From positions 1 to 64,000 of the forward strand of contig VXYL01000044.1 in the NCBI GenBank assembly GCA_009846005.1: 64,000 nt of DNA, read 5' to 3'. This DNA comes from Gammaproteobacteria bacterium. GTDB taxonomy: Bacteria > Pseudomonadota > Gammaproteobacteria > Pseudomonadales > Azotimanducaceae. The notes beneath the pieces are model-generated. The model did not search any database. It was given only the letters and a program-made list of their open reading frames with translations, and was not told the DNA's origin. Below, piece by piece: positions 36,895 through 46,780 of the stretch (positions within the stretch are counted from its first letter, which is position 1; each line of letters begins with the position of its first letter). Both the position numbers and the translations under genes were made by a program.

Positions 36895-37521
36895 TTAGCT
36901 CTCAAGATCAATTCGGGCCGGTCCTGCATGGGTTCCGTCCTGGTCGGCCAACGCCTGTTGCCGGTTGCGCTCCAGGCCGAAGGCCACCCGGGCGACGACG
37001 ATGCCGGCAAGCAGGCCGAACAGGTGGGCCTCCCAGGACACGCCGTCGCTCCGGGGCACGACGCCGAAAATCATACCGCCGTAAAGAAAGACCACCAGCG
37101 CAGCGACGCCGATGGACTGCCAGCTCCGCTCGTAGAACCCCCGCGTGACCAGGAAGCCTAGATAGCCGAACGCCAAGCCGCTGGCGCCGATGTGCGCCGC
37201 GCTGCGGCCGAAACACCACAACAGGATGCCGCCCAGGAGCATGATCATGAACGTCACGGCACCGAAATAGCGGATCCCGCGAAACATCACCATCCCGCCG
37301 AGGATCAGGAGCGGCATGGTATTGCTGACCAGATGCCACCAGGAGCCATGCACGAATGGCATGCCGATGATGCCGGGGAGCGAACCAAACTCGCGCGGGA
37401 TCACGGCCAGGTGGTAGAGGAGGTATTGGTTGTTGAATACCAGGGCGAACCCGGAGACGCCCCAAATCACGCCCACGCATACCATGAGCACGAGGATGCG
37501 GGTCTTGGCGGGCGATTCCAT
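36895..37521 (-). CDS. Rhomboid family intramembrane serine protease
   Basis: A 208-residue protein with about six membrane segments. The catalytic Ser114 lies in HIGASGLAFGYLGF and the His166 in SWEAHLFGLLAG; the conserved WWHLVSNTMPLLILGG occurs early. This is the minimal rhomboid core. The target protein is unknown. ATG 37521 is four bases after the PhyH gene stop, and the sulfatase-like gene starts two bases after its own stop, so these are tightly coupled. A longer in-frame start at 37620 lies inside the upstream gene. Confidence 0.9.
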   Translation of the reverse strand: MESPAKTRILVLMVCVGVIWGVSGFALVFNNQYLLYHLAVIPREFGSLPGIIGMPFVHGSWWHLVSNTMPLLILGGMVMFRGIRYFGAVTFMIMLLGGILLWCFGRSAAHIGASGLAFGYLGFLVTRGFYERSWQSIGVAALVVFLYGGMIFGVVPRSDGVSWEAHLFGLLAGIVVARVAFGLERNRQQALADQDGTHAGPARIDLES

Positions 37522-37525
37522 GTCT

Positions 37526-38377
37526 TTAGGCAACCAACGCGTCGGCGCCGAGGCGTTCCGCGAGCCAGGTCTTGAGCGGCACATCCTCGTCGGCGGGCGA
37601 CGTGTAGCCGAAACCGCCATTCGGGCTCACCCCGAGCAACTGCCGACGGATCGGGTCCGCGCCGGGAAGGTAGTGCGCCACCGTCATGTCGTCCCGGGGC
37701 CGCAGCCAACGATAGCTGTAGCCGAGGAACAGCACCTTGCGGGTCACATCCGAGTGGTTGAAACCCGCTGAATGCCAAAGGCGCCGGTCGAAGAACACCG
37801 TATCGCCGGCATCCACGCACACCGGCGTTGCGTCCGGGTGGTCGAGGTCGTCGTTTTCGGGCAGGTCGAGCCGGTTCAGTCGGTGGCTGCCCGGGACGAC
37901 ATGGAAGTTGCCGCGGTCGGTTTCCATCGTGCTCGTAAAGAAAAAACCCACTTTCAGGGACACCCGCGCCCGGGGCTCGCCCTCGAGTTCGAGGTTCAGC
38001 CGTCCGCTATCCTGGTGCCAACGGAGGCGGGGCCGTCGCGACACATGATCCCTCGGAAGCGGCGGCGTGATCATCAGGTGCGAGTGGTAGAGCTGGATGT
38101 TCCAGCCCAGGATGTCCACCACCTTCATGAATGTCTTTGGCAGGTCGAGCAGGTCGAGGAATTCATCGTCCTTGCCGATGGCGTCGAGGAGGTTCAAGGG
38201 GTGGTGCGGCTTGACCTCGCGCTTCGGACGCCACTCGGCATCAAGGCGCTCGGTCGCCTCCGCCAAGCGGGCCACCTTGTCGGGTGGCAGCACGCCGGGT
38301 ACGACGAGGTAGCCCTGGTCCTCGAACTGCTTGCGTTCGACGTCGCTCAGCCGATGGGCAAGGCAGGATTCGTCCAT
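37526..38377 (-). CDS. Phytanoyl-CoA dioxygenase (PhyH) family protein
   Basis: Fe(II)/2-oxoglutarate-dependent oxygenase of 283 residues. The iron triad is H121-x-D123 (RWHQDSGRL) and H202 (FDRRLWHSAGF); the 2-oxoglutarate Arg is likely in VTRKVLFLGYSYRW. The family hydroxylates diverse small molecules; nothing here fixes the substrate. ATG 38377 is 13 bases after the serine-hydrolase gene. Confidence 0.9.
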   Translation of the reverse strand: MDESCLAHRLSDVERKQFEDQGYLVVPGVLPPDKVARLAEATERLDAEWRPKREVKPHHPLNLLDAIGKDDEFLDLLDLPKTFMKVVDILGWNIQLYHSHLMITPPLPRDHVSRRPRLRWHQDSGRLNLELEGEPRARVSLKVGFFFTSTMETDRGNFHVVPGSHRLNRLDLPENDDLDHPDATPVCVDAGDTVFFDRRLWHSAGFNHSDVTRKVLFLGYSYRWLRPRDDMTVAHYLPGADPIRRQLLGVSPNGGFGYTSPADEDVPLKTWLAERLGADALVA

Positions 38378-38390
38378 CGTCGACGCTCCG

Positions 38391-39701
38391 TCAGCTCGAA
38401 TGGGACTCCGTGATCGCCTGGTTGGCCAGCACCTTCAACTCCCCGCGCAATGGCCAAGGCGAACCCATGAGCTGGATCATGCCGATGACGACCATCTCCT
38501 CCACGGGGTCGACCCAGAACACCGTCCCGGCCGCACCGCCCCAACTGTATTCGCCCAGGGATCCGAGGGTGCCGGAACCGACCGGGTTGGTGTTGACGCC
38601 GAAACCGAGACCGAAGCCGAAGCCCCGGGTCTCGGCACCCGAGAGCGGGTTCTCCCCGCTTCCGGCACCGCTGACCGTTGACGGCAGGTGATTGGCGGTC
38701 ATGAACTCGACCGTCTTGGGACTCAAGATCCGTACGCCATCGAGTTCGCCGCCCCGGCGCACCATCTCGGAAAAGCGCAGGTAATCCATTGTCGACGAGA
38801 CGAGACCGCCGCCACCGGAGAACATCTGCGTCTCCTCGTAGGGCGCATCAAACTGAACCAGGCGTTCCTCTTCGCGGTTCCAGGCGTGATTGGGCAGGAG
38901 CCGGTAGAGCTTGTCCGCCGGTACGTTGAAGAACGTGTCCTCCATGCCCAATGGGTCGAATAGGCGTTCCTTCAGAAAGACGTCGAACGACAGACCGCTC
39001 AAACGTTCCACCACGAGCCCGGTGACGTCCACCGCCACGCTGTAGTGCCAACGCTCGCCGGGTTCGAAGGCCAGCGGCAGCGTACCTAGGCGTTCGGCGA
39101 ACTCGTCGAGATCCTCGCCGGCGAGCGGCTGGACTTCACGGTACTTCTGATCCACCGGGTCTTGGGGGTTGAAGCCATAGGAGAGACCGGTGGTATGGGT
39201 CAAGAGGTGCCGCATGGTCATGGTCCGCTCGGCCGGGACCAACTCGCCTTCGACGAGGACGTCGAGGTCGGCAAGCTCCGGCACGAACTTCTCGACCGGA
39301 TCGGAGAGCGCGAACTTGCCCTCCTCGTAGAGCATCATCGCCGCCACCGCGGTGATGGGTTTGCTCATCGAGAAGATGCGGAACAAGGCGTCCTTGGTCA
39401 TCGGTCGGTCGTCGTCCGCGCCGCGCTGACCAACCGCCTCGAAGTGCACGATCTTGCCGTCCCGGGCAACCAGCGTAACCACCCCAGCGAGTTTGTCCTC
39501 GTCCACGTAACGCTGGGTCAACGCCGTGACGCGGTTCAAGCGTTCAGCCGACATGCCGGCCTCGCCCGCCGGCGCCTCGACGAGCCCGGCCGGCGACGCT
39601 TCGACAGCCTCGGGCGCGTTGACCTGGATGTCCGAGACCTCGACACAGCCCGGCAATCCACAGAGCAGTAGTGCGCCGAGCACGGCGATGCGCTTCTTCA
39701 T
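38391..39701 (-). CDS. Serine hydrolase, beta-lactamase/esterase family, lipoprotein
   Basis: A 436-residue class C beta-lactamase-like protein (PF00144 type). The N-terminus MKKRIAVLGALLLCGLPGC is a lipoprotein signal (Cys19). Active-site motifs are SMSK (111-114; nucleophile Ser, general-base Lys) and the Tyr of RWHYSVAVD in place of YxN. LLTHTTGLSYG and DPLGMEDTFF are typical of the esterase/D-aminopeptidase branch rather than true beta-lactamases, so antibiotic resistance should not be inferred. First gene of a five-gene minus-strand run. Confidence 0.9.
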   Translation of the reverse strand: MKKRIAVLGALLLCGLPGCVEVSDIQVNAPEAVEASPAGLVEAPAGEAGMSAERLNRVTALTQRYVDEDKLAGVVTLVARDGKIVHFEAVGQRGADDDRPMTKDALFRIFSMSKPITAVAAMMLYEEGKFALSDPVEKFVPELADLDVLVEGELVPAERTMTMRHLLTHTTGLSYGFNPQDPVDQKYREVQPLAGEDLDEFAERLGTLPLAFEPGERWHYSVAVDVTGLVVERLSGLSFDVFLKERLFDPLGMEDTFFNVPADKLYRLLPNHAWNREEERLVQFDAPYEETQMFSGGGGLVSSTMDYLRFSEMVRRGGELDGVRILSPKTVEFMTANHLPSTVSGAGSGENPLSGAETRGFGFGLGFGVNTNPVGSGTLGSLGEYSWGGAAGTVFWVDPVEEMVVIGMIQLMGSPWPLRGELKVLANQAITESHSS

Positions 39702-39763
39702 GGGTTTCCCGATTGCATTAAGACGAAACGCCGGAGTCTAACAGCCTGACACGGCCAACAGGC

Positions 39764-41233
<1,470 letters not shown>

Positions 41234-41323
41234 CGTCCGCCATTATCCCATCGGCACGCACTGGCGTTTTCGCCACGCCGACCCAATAATCCGGGTGGAA
41301 CGTGCGGCCTGGGCCGGATTGCG

Positions 41324-43243
41324 GTGACGACTGAACTGTGGCGGCCAAGTCCGGCCGCCATCGCCGACGCGAACCTGACGCCGTTCGCTCAGGCGTTGGG
41401 TTTTGCGCCGCCGGATTACGCGGCGCTGCACCGCTACTCCATCGATCACCGGGGCGAGTTCTGGCGGGCGGTCTGGGATTTCTGCCACGTGGTGGGCGAA
41501 CCCGGGATCGAACCTGTGCTCCTGGACGGGGAGCAGTTCCCGGGTAGCCGGTGGTTCTCCGGAGCCCGGTTGAACTTCGCGGAGAACCTCCTGCGCTACC
41601 GCGACGACGCGGTGGCGATCGTCTCGGTGCTCGAAAACGGCCAGCGGCGGACGTTCACCTACCGGGAATTGGCCACTGCGACCGCTGCATTTCGACAGAC
41701 GCTCCTCGACCTCGGCGTCTCCTCGGGCGACCGCGTCGCGGGATGGCTTCCCAACGTCCCGGAGACGGTTGTCGCGATGCTGGCGACGGCCAGCGTCGGC
41801 GCCGTGTGGTCGTCCTGCTCGCCGGACTTCGGCGTCGAAGGGGCGCTCGACCGGTTCGGCCAGATCGAGCCGAAGCTGCTCATCGCCTGCGACGGCTACG
41901 AATACGGTGGCAAACGGTTCGATGTCCGCGAACGGGCACACGCCGTACAACGCGCGATTGACTCCATCGAACACCTTCTGTGGGTGTCCCTCCTAGGCGA
42001 CGTCGAGGACGCGGTATCGACGGCATGCCGGGAACATGCCGAAGCCCCCCTGGAGTTCGCCCGCCTACCGTTCGACCACCCGCTCTACGTGATGTACTCC
42101 TCGGGCACCACGGGCAAGCCGAAATGCATCGTTCACGGTGCCGGCGGCACCCTTCTGCAGCACCTGAAGGAGCATCGACTGCACGTGGACCTGAAGCGCG
42201 AGGACACGCTTTTCTTTTTCACCACATGCGGCTGGATGATGTGGAACTGGCTGGTCTCCGCCCTCGCCACCGGCTGCCGGGTGGTGCTCTACGACGGATC
42301 ACCGTTCCACCCCGGACCGAATGTGCTGCTGGACCTCGCCGAGAACGAGTCGATCACCCGCTTCGGCGTCAGCGCCAAGTACCTCTCCGCCATCGAGAAG
42401 GCGGGGGTCAAACCTCGCGAAGCCCATGACCTACGGGCCCTGCGATCCGTGTTGTCCACGGGCTCGCCACTCACCCACGAGGGCTTCCGCTACGTATACC
42501 GCGAGTTCAAGGACGACCTCGCGCTGCAGTCGATCTCAGGGGGCACGGATCTGATCTCCTGTTTCGCGCTGGGCTGTCCCTGGCTCCCCGTCCACGAGGG
42601 CGAATTGCAGGCCAAGGGGCTTGGCATGGCGGTCGACGTACTCGACCAGGATGGACAGCCGCTGGCCGCCGGCAAAGGCGAACTGGTCTGCACGCGTTCA
42701 TTCCCAAGTGCCCCGGTCGGGTTCTGGAACGACCCCGGGGATGCCAAGTACCGGGAAGCGTATTTCGACAAGCATGACGGCGTATGGGCCCACGGCGACT
42801 TCGCCGAGATCACGGAAAACGGCGGCATGATCATCCACGGCCGGTCCGATGCCGTGCTCAACCCCGGCGGCGTGCGCATCGGCACGGCCGAGATCTACCG
42901 CCAGGTGGAGACCATCGACGAGGTCGTCGACTGCCTCGCCATCGGGCAGGAGTGGGAGGACGATACGCGCATCGTGCTGTTCGTCGTCATGCGCGACGGC
43001 ATCGCACTCGACGACTCGATTCGAGACGCCATCAAGCACCGCATCCGCCGCCACGGAAGCCCCCGCCACGTCCCCGCCGTGATCGCCGCCGTGCCCGACG
43101 TACCCCGTACGCTGAGCGGCAAGATCGCCGAACTGGCGGTTCGCGAGGCGGTTCACGGACGTGAGGTGCGAAACACGACCGCGCTCGCGAACCCCGAAGT
43201 GCTCGAAGCGTTCAGAGACCGCGCGGAACTCGCTGACACTTGA
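41324..43243 (+). CDS. Acetoacetyl-CoA synthetase
   Basis: A 639-residue acyl-CoA synthetase of the AACS type, making acetoacetyl-CoA from acetoacetate, ATP and CoA. N-terminal cap [19 protein letters not shown] and [17 protein letters not shown]-binding [64 protein letters not shown]; and C-terminal Lys in [10 protein letters not shown]. These are subgroup-specific rather than general acetyl-CoA synthetase features. The start is GTG 41324; the frame stays open for 234 codons upstream, but that part is antisense to matB. Likely use is growth on ketone bodies or polyhydroxybutyrate breakdown. Confidence 0.9.
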   Translation: MTTELWRPSPAAIADANLTPFAQALGFAPPDYAALHRYSIDHRGEFWRAVWDFCHVVGEPGIEPVLLDGEQFPGSRWFSGARLNFAENLLRYRDDAVAIVSVLENGQRRTFTYRELATATAAFRQTLLDLGVSSGDRVAGWLPNVPETVVAMLATASVGAVWSSCSPDFGVEGALDRFGQIEPKLLIACDGYEYGGKRFDVRERAHAVQRAIDSIEHLLWVSLLGDVEDAVSTACREHAEAPLEFARLPFDHPLYVMYSSGTTGKPKCIVHGAGGTLLQHLKEHRLHVDLKREDTLFFFTTCGWMMWNWLVSALATGCRVVLYDGSPFHPGPNVLLDLAENESITRFGVSAKYLSAIEKAGVKPREAHDLRALRSVLSTGSPLTHEGFRYVYREFKDDLALQSISGGTDLISCFALGCPWLPVHEGELQAKGLGMAVDVLDQDGQPLAAGKGELVCTRSFPSAPVGFWNDPGDAKYREAYFDKHDGVWAHGDFAEITENGGMIIHGRSDAVLNPGGVRIGTAEIYRQVETIDEVVDCLAIGQEWEDDTRIVLFVVMRDGIALDDSIRDAIKHRIRRHGSPRHVPAVIAAVPDVPRTLSGKIAELAVREAVHGREVRNTTALANPEVLEAFRDRAELADT

Positions 43244-43283
43244 CCTGGTCGACTTGGGCGTCCTTACACCGCAATACGACCTA

Positions 43284-43303
43284 TTCGTACGACAGTGTAC
43301 GAA
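43284..43303. promoter_or_regulatory. Perfect inverted repeat, possible operator
   Basis: Arms TTCGTAC (43284-43290) and GTACGAA (43297-43303) flank a six-base spacer. The position is 41 bp after the acetoacetyl-CoA synthetase stop and about 60 bp before a promoter-like sequence. Symmetry and size suit a dimeric repressor site; a short terminator stem is the alternative, but no T-run follows. Confidence 0.4.
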
Positions 43304-43360
43304 ACACCCGCCCATTGTCGAAAGCTATACAAAATAAAGGGTTTCAGTGACCCCCAGCAC

Positions 43361-43390
43361 TTGACTATCGCTGCCAGCGAGCGCTATCGT
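43361..43390 (+). promoter_or_regulatory. Sigma-70-like promoter for the coiled-coil gene
   Basis: TTGACT (43361-43366), an 18-base spacer and TATCGT (43385-43390). Predicted transcription would start near 43397, about 97 bp before the ATG at 43494. The -35 matches consensus in five of six bases; the -10 is moderate. Confidence 0.45.
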
Positions 43391-43493
43391 CGAGGCGATT
43401 CTTGGACCCGCGAACCCCAACATGCCGGCGGCGAGCACTGCACGAGACACAGGACGTGTGCCGACGGCGGGTTCGATCGCAGGAAGCAAGCCG

Positions 43494-43910
43494 ATGCCTG
43501 AACGGACGCCCTACCAAACCATCGAAGAAAGACTCGCCAGCGTCGAAACCAAAACCGACCGCCTTGTGCAGGAAGTCGACGCCGCGCGGATCGATAACCA
43601 GGCCGCATTCAAGGACCTCCGTAGTCTTATCGCCAAGAACGATGCCGCGATGCGAGCCGACACGCAGGAGATGGAGAGTCGTCTCCGGGCCGAGATCAAG
43701 GGCACGGAAGACGAGCTCCGGGCCGAGATCAAGGGCACCGAAGACGAGCTCAGGGCCGAGATCAATCGATCGGAAGATCGACTACGCGATCACATGAACA
43801 CGACGACGAGCACGCTGCTCAGCCATATCAGGCTAGTCGTTGCGATCATGGTCCCAACATCGTTGGGGGTACTTGGGCTGTTGGCCAAGGTGATCTTCGA
43901 CAGCACCTGA
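43494..43910 (+). CDS. Coiled-coil protein with one C-terminal membrane segment
   Basis: A 138-residue protein with no named family that I can assign. Residues about 8-100 are predicted coiled coil (YQTIEERLASVETKTDRLVQ), including an 11-residue unit (RAEIKGTEDEL) repeated nearly three times between 65 and 98. A hydrophobic segment follows (IRLVVAIMVPTSLGVLGLLA, about 112-131) and a very short tail, so it is probably tail-anchored with the coiled coil in the cytoplasm. The layout recalls small DUF1640/CCDC90-like proteins, but the resemblance is architectural only. ATG 43494 gives YQTIEERL at the N-terminus; a frame open from 43422 adds a non-helical leader. Confidence 0.7.
   Translation: MPERTPYQTIEERLASVETKTDRLVQEVDAARIDNQAAFKDLRSLIAKNDAAMRADTQEMESRLRAEIKGTEDELRAEIKGTEDELRAEINRSEDRLRDHMNTTTSTLLSHIRLVVAIMVPTSLGVLGLLAKVIFDST
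43683..43781 (+). repeat. 33-bp tandem repeat inside the coiled-coil gene
   Basis: Three units start at 43683, 43716 and 43749. The first two differ at a single base; the third diverges in its second half. Each encodes 11 residues (three heptad-like turns), so unit number can change without breaking the frame. Confidence 0.85.
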
Positions 43911-43950
43911 ATCCCTTCGGGACCATCGCCCGACCCGTGGCGACGGCGGA

Positions 43951-44328
43951 CTACGCAGCTTCTCGTCGCCGGCTCCGGTGCCTCCGGAACACCCAGGTGT
44001 AGATCAAGACGTTGATGGCGATCGCGATGCAACCCAGGGCAATCCGAGCCGTGGGCGTCAGTATCCCCTCTTGCGCCATGTCGGGGTAGACGATCGGCAT
44101 GAGGTAGCGGGCGACGAAACCGCCCGGTCGTGGATCGTCGCCACGTAGGGCATCCTCCAAGTAGGTGAGCGGACAGATCCAGTCAGCGAACTGCACCCAC
44201 GCGCCCCAGGCAACCGCTGGCAGATGGATCCAGGCGACTCGGGGCCAACGCAGTGCGAACAAGCCTCCGCCGGCGACGAAAGCGATGAACGCCAGGTGCA
44301 GGACAACGACGACTTCGGCGCTGTTCAT
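43951..44328 (-). CDS. DUF2784 family membrane protein
   Basis: A 125-residue integral membrane protein with about four segments. HLAFIAFVAGGGLFALRWP, WIHLPAVAWGAWVQF and DWICPLTYLED are the family's conserved parts. Function is unknown. It is 21 bp downstream of the fumarase gene on the same strand and may be co-transcribed, which by itself says little about its role. Confidence 0.85.
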   Translation of the reverse strand: MNSAEVVVVLHLAFIAFVAGGGLFALRWPRVAWIHLPAVAWGAWVQFADWICPLTYLEDALRGDDPRPGGFVARYLMPIVYPDMAQEGILTPTARIALGCIAIAINVLIYTWVFRRHRSRRREAA

Positions 44329-44349
44329 CGCACGCCCTGCCGTAGGCCG

Positions 44350-45870
44350 CTAGTCGACGGTGGCCGCCGCAATCCGGTTCTCGATCTCACGCGCCCACAT
44401 CTCCGGACCGGTGATGTGCACCGACTCGCCCCGGGAGTCGACCGAGACCGTGACAGGCATGTCCTTGACCTCGAACTCGTAGATGGCCTCCATGCCCAGG
44501 TCCTCGAAGGCAAGCTGCCTTGATCTGGTGATCGCCCGGGCGATCAGGTAGGCGGCGCCGCCCACCGCGATCAGCGATACGGCACCGAGGTCGCGAATGG
44601 CGTCAATCGCCACGGGGCCACGCTCCGCCTTGCCGATCATGCCCAAGAGTCCCGTGTGTTCGAGAAGGGCTCGGGTGAACTTGTCCATGCGGGTCGCCGT
44701 GGTGGGGCCTGCCGGACCGATGACTTCGTCGCGCACCGGATCGACCGGCCCCACGTAGTAGATGAAACGGTCACGGAAATCGACCGGCAGCGGCGCATCC
44801 TTGGCGATCAGGTCCACCAGCCGCTTGTGGGCCGCATCGCGTCCCGTGAGCAGACGACCGGAGAGCAGCAGCGTCTCCCCCGCCTGCCAGGTGGCGGTCT
44901 CCGCACGGGTTACGGAATCGAGGTTCACGCGCCGGACATCCTCCGGCCGATAGGCGACATCGGGCCAGTCGGCGAGATCCGGTGGCTCGAACACCGCCGG
45001 TCCCGACCCGTCGAGCTCGAACTTAACGTGCCGGGTCGCGGTGCAGTTGGGAATCACCGCCACCGGCTTGGTGGCGGCATGCATGGGATATTCCAGAACC
45101 TTGACGTCCAACACGGTCGTCAGCCCGCCCAGCCCCTGGGCACCGATCCCTAGGGCGTTGACCTTCTCGAAGATCTCAAGGCGCAGTTCCTCGGCACGGT
45201 TGGCGGGTCCACGCGCTTTCACGTCGTGGATGTCGATCGGTGCCATCATGGCTTCCTTCGCAAGCAGCATGGCCTTTTCCGGAGAGCCGCCGATGCCGAT
45301 GCCGAGTATCCCAGGCGGACACCAGCCCGCGCCCATGGTCGGCACCATTTGAAGGATCCAGTCGACCACCGAGTCCGAGGGGTTGAGTATTGCGAACTTC
45401 GCCTTGGCTTCACTGCCGCCGCCCTTGGCCGCCACCTCCACGCCAAGCTTGTCGCCGGGAACGATGCGCGTGTGGATCACCGCCGGCGTGTTGTCCCGGG
45501 TATTCGTCCGACTGCCGTCCGGGTCGGCGAGGATCGAGCCGCGCAGCACGTTGTCCGGATGCAGATACGCCCGGCGCACGCCCTCGTTGATCATCTCGTC
45601 GAGGCTGTTGCCGCCCGCCCAGGAAACCTCCATGCCGACATCCAGGAAGACGATGACAATGCCCGTGTCCTGGCAGATCGGTCGTTTGCCCAAGGCACAC
45701 ATCCGCGAGTTCTCCAGCACCTGCGCGAGGGCCGCCTTGGCCGCAGTCGACTCCTCCCGCTCGTAGGCGTGGGCCATGGCGCGGATGAAGTCCGGCGGGT
45801 GGTAGTAGGAGATGTATTGCAGGGCATCGGCGATGCTCTGGGTCAGGTCGTCCGCGTTGATAACGGTCAT
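44350..45870 (-). CDS. Fumarate hydratase class I (Fe-S)
   Basis: Interconverts fumarate and malate using a [4Fe-4S] cluster. The 506-residue single-chain form has both halves: the alpha part with RPICQDTGIVIVF (cluster Cys), GAGWCPPGILGIGIGGSPEKA and PNCTATRHVKF (two further Cys), and the beta part with TGRDAAHKRL, YVGPVDPVRDEVIGPAGPTTATRMDKF and KAERGP. It resembles E. coli FumA/FumB. The cluster makes the enzyme oxygen-sensitive; no class II enzyme (FumC) is in the window. Start ATG 45870. Confidence 0.94.
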   Translation of the reverse strand: MTVINADDLTQSIADALQYISYYHPPDFIRAMAHAYEREESTAAKAALAQVLENSRMCALGKRPICQDTGIVIVFLDVGMEVSWAGGNSLDEMINEGVRRAYLHPDNVLRGSILADPDGSRTNTRDNTPAVIHTRIVPGDKLGVEVAAKGGGSEAKAKFAILNPSDSVVDWILQMVPTMGAGWCPPGILGIGIGGSPEKAMLLAKEAMMAPIDIHDVKARGPANRAEELRLEIFEKVNALGIGAQGLGGLTTVLDVKVLEYPMHAATKPVAVIPNCTATRHVKFELDGSGPAVFEPPDLADWPDVAYRPEDVRRVNLDSVTRAETATWQAGETLLLSGRLLTGRDAAHKRLVDLIAKDAPLPVDFRDRFIYYVGPVDPVRDEVIGPAGPTTATRMDKFTRALLEHTGLLGMIGKAERGPVAIDAIRDLGAVSLIAVGGAAYLIARAITRSRQLAFEDLGMEAIYEFEVKDMPVTVSVDSRGESVHITGPEMWAREIENRIAAATVD

Positions 45871-45976
45871 CGCGTGACTCTTCCTTCGCTCTCGGGTGGT
45901 TGCGATTCTACGCCCCTAAATAGCACCAACGCCGAAGGACCGCGATCAAGGTACACTCGAACGCGAGGGAGGATTC

Positions 45977-46753
45977 ATGGCCGAAGCAGTGTCCTACACC
46001 GAGGGCGAACTCGCGCTCGCCACAGGCAAGATCAAGTATCTCGAACAGGGTTCCGGTCCACCGGTCGTCATTCTCCACCATAGCTGGGGTAGTCCGGGCT
46101 GGCTGCCTTTCCACGACCGGCTGGCCCAGGACCACCTCGTGATCGTCCCGGATATGCCCGGGTGGGGCGGCTCCGAACGACCCGCCTGGGCGAGAGACCC
46201 CCGCGACATCGCGATCATCGCGACGCGCCTCCTCACCCGGCTGGAACTCGTCGACGTCAAGCTGGTGGGGCTGGGTTTCGGCGGCTACGTCGCAGCCGAA
46301 CTCGCGACGATGAACCCATCGAGGCTGGCCCAACTGATCCTGGTCGGTGCCGCAGGCCTGCAACCGAAAACGGGCGAGATCATGGACCAGATGATGCTCT
46401 CCCACCGCAAGTACATCGAGGAGAGCTTCCGGGACGCCGAGACGTACACCGCCTACGTCGGGGAGGAGCCACCGGACGACATCCGCCAATTGTGGGATCT
46501 GTCTCGCGAGATGACCGCTCGGCTCACCTGGAAGCCCTATATGTTCAACCGACGCCTAGAACCCTTGCTTGGCGATCTGGACGTGCCAACCCTCATCATC
46601 TGGGGCGAGCAGGACAAGGTGGTTCCCTTCGAGTGCGCCAAACAGTTCGAGGCCGCCATACCCCACGCCCGGATCGAGGTCGTCGAGGGTGCAGGCCACG
46701 TCGTCGAACTGGAAGAACCCGACCGACTCGCCACCCTTGTCGGGAGTGCGTGA
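45977..46753 (+). CDS. Alpha/beta-hydrolase-fold protein lacking the nucleophile
   Basis: A 258-residue alpha/beta-hydrolase fold: HHSWGSPGWLPFHDRLA (oxyanion region), VPDMPGWGGSERP, the nucleophile-elbow strand KLVGLGFGGYVAAELA, IIWGEQDKVVP (acid) and GAGHVVELEEP (His about 241). The elbow normally reads GxSxG; here it is G98-L-G100-F-G102, so the Ser/Asp/Cys nucleophile is replaced by Gly. The protein therefore either does not hydrolyse esters by the usual route or uses another chemistry, as some cofactor-free oxygenases and lyases of this fold do. ATG 45977 with GGAGG four bases upstream. Followed after 27 bp by a luciferase-like monooxygenase gene, its probable partner. Confidence 0.85.
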   Translation: MAEAVSYTEGELALATGKIKYLEQGSGPPVVILHHSWGSPGWLPFHDRLAQDHLVIVPDMPGWGGSERPAWARDPRDIAIIATRLLTRLELVDVKLVGLGFGGYVAAELATMNPSRLAQLILVGAAGLQPKTGEIMDQMMLSHRKYIEESFRDAETYTAYVGEEPPDDIRQLWDLSREMTARLTWKPYMFNRRLEPLLGDLDVPTLIIWGEQDKVVPFECAKQFEAAIPHARIEVVEGAGHVVELEEPDRLATLVGSA

Positions 46754-46780
46754 GCCCGAGTCACTTGAGAGAGACGGATT

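Noticed and set aside
38391-39701. Beta-lactamase antibiotic resistance
   Set aside because: Motifs fit the esterase/aminopeptidase branch of the class C fold; there is no YxN/KTG set of a true class C enzyme.
43683-43781. 33-bp repeats as CRISPR or integration site
   Set aside because: Units are contiguous, coding and in frame, without spacers.
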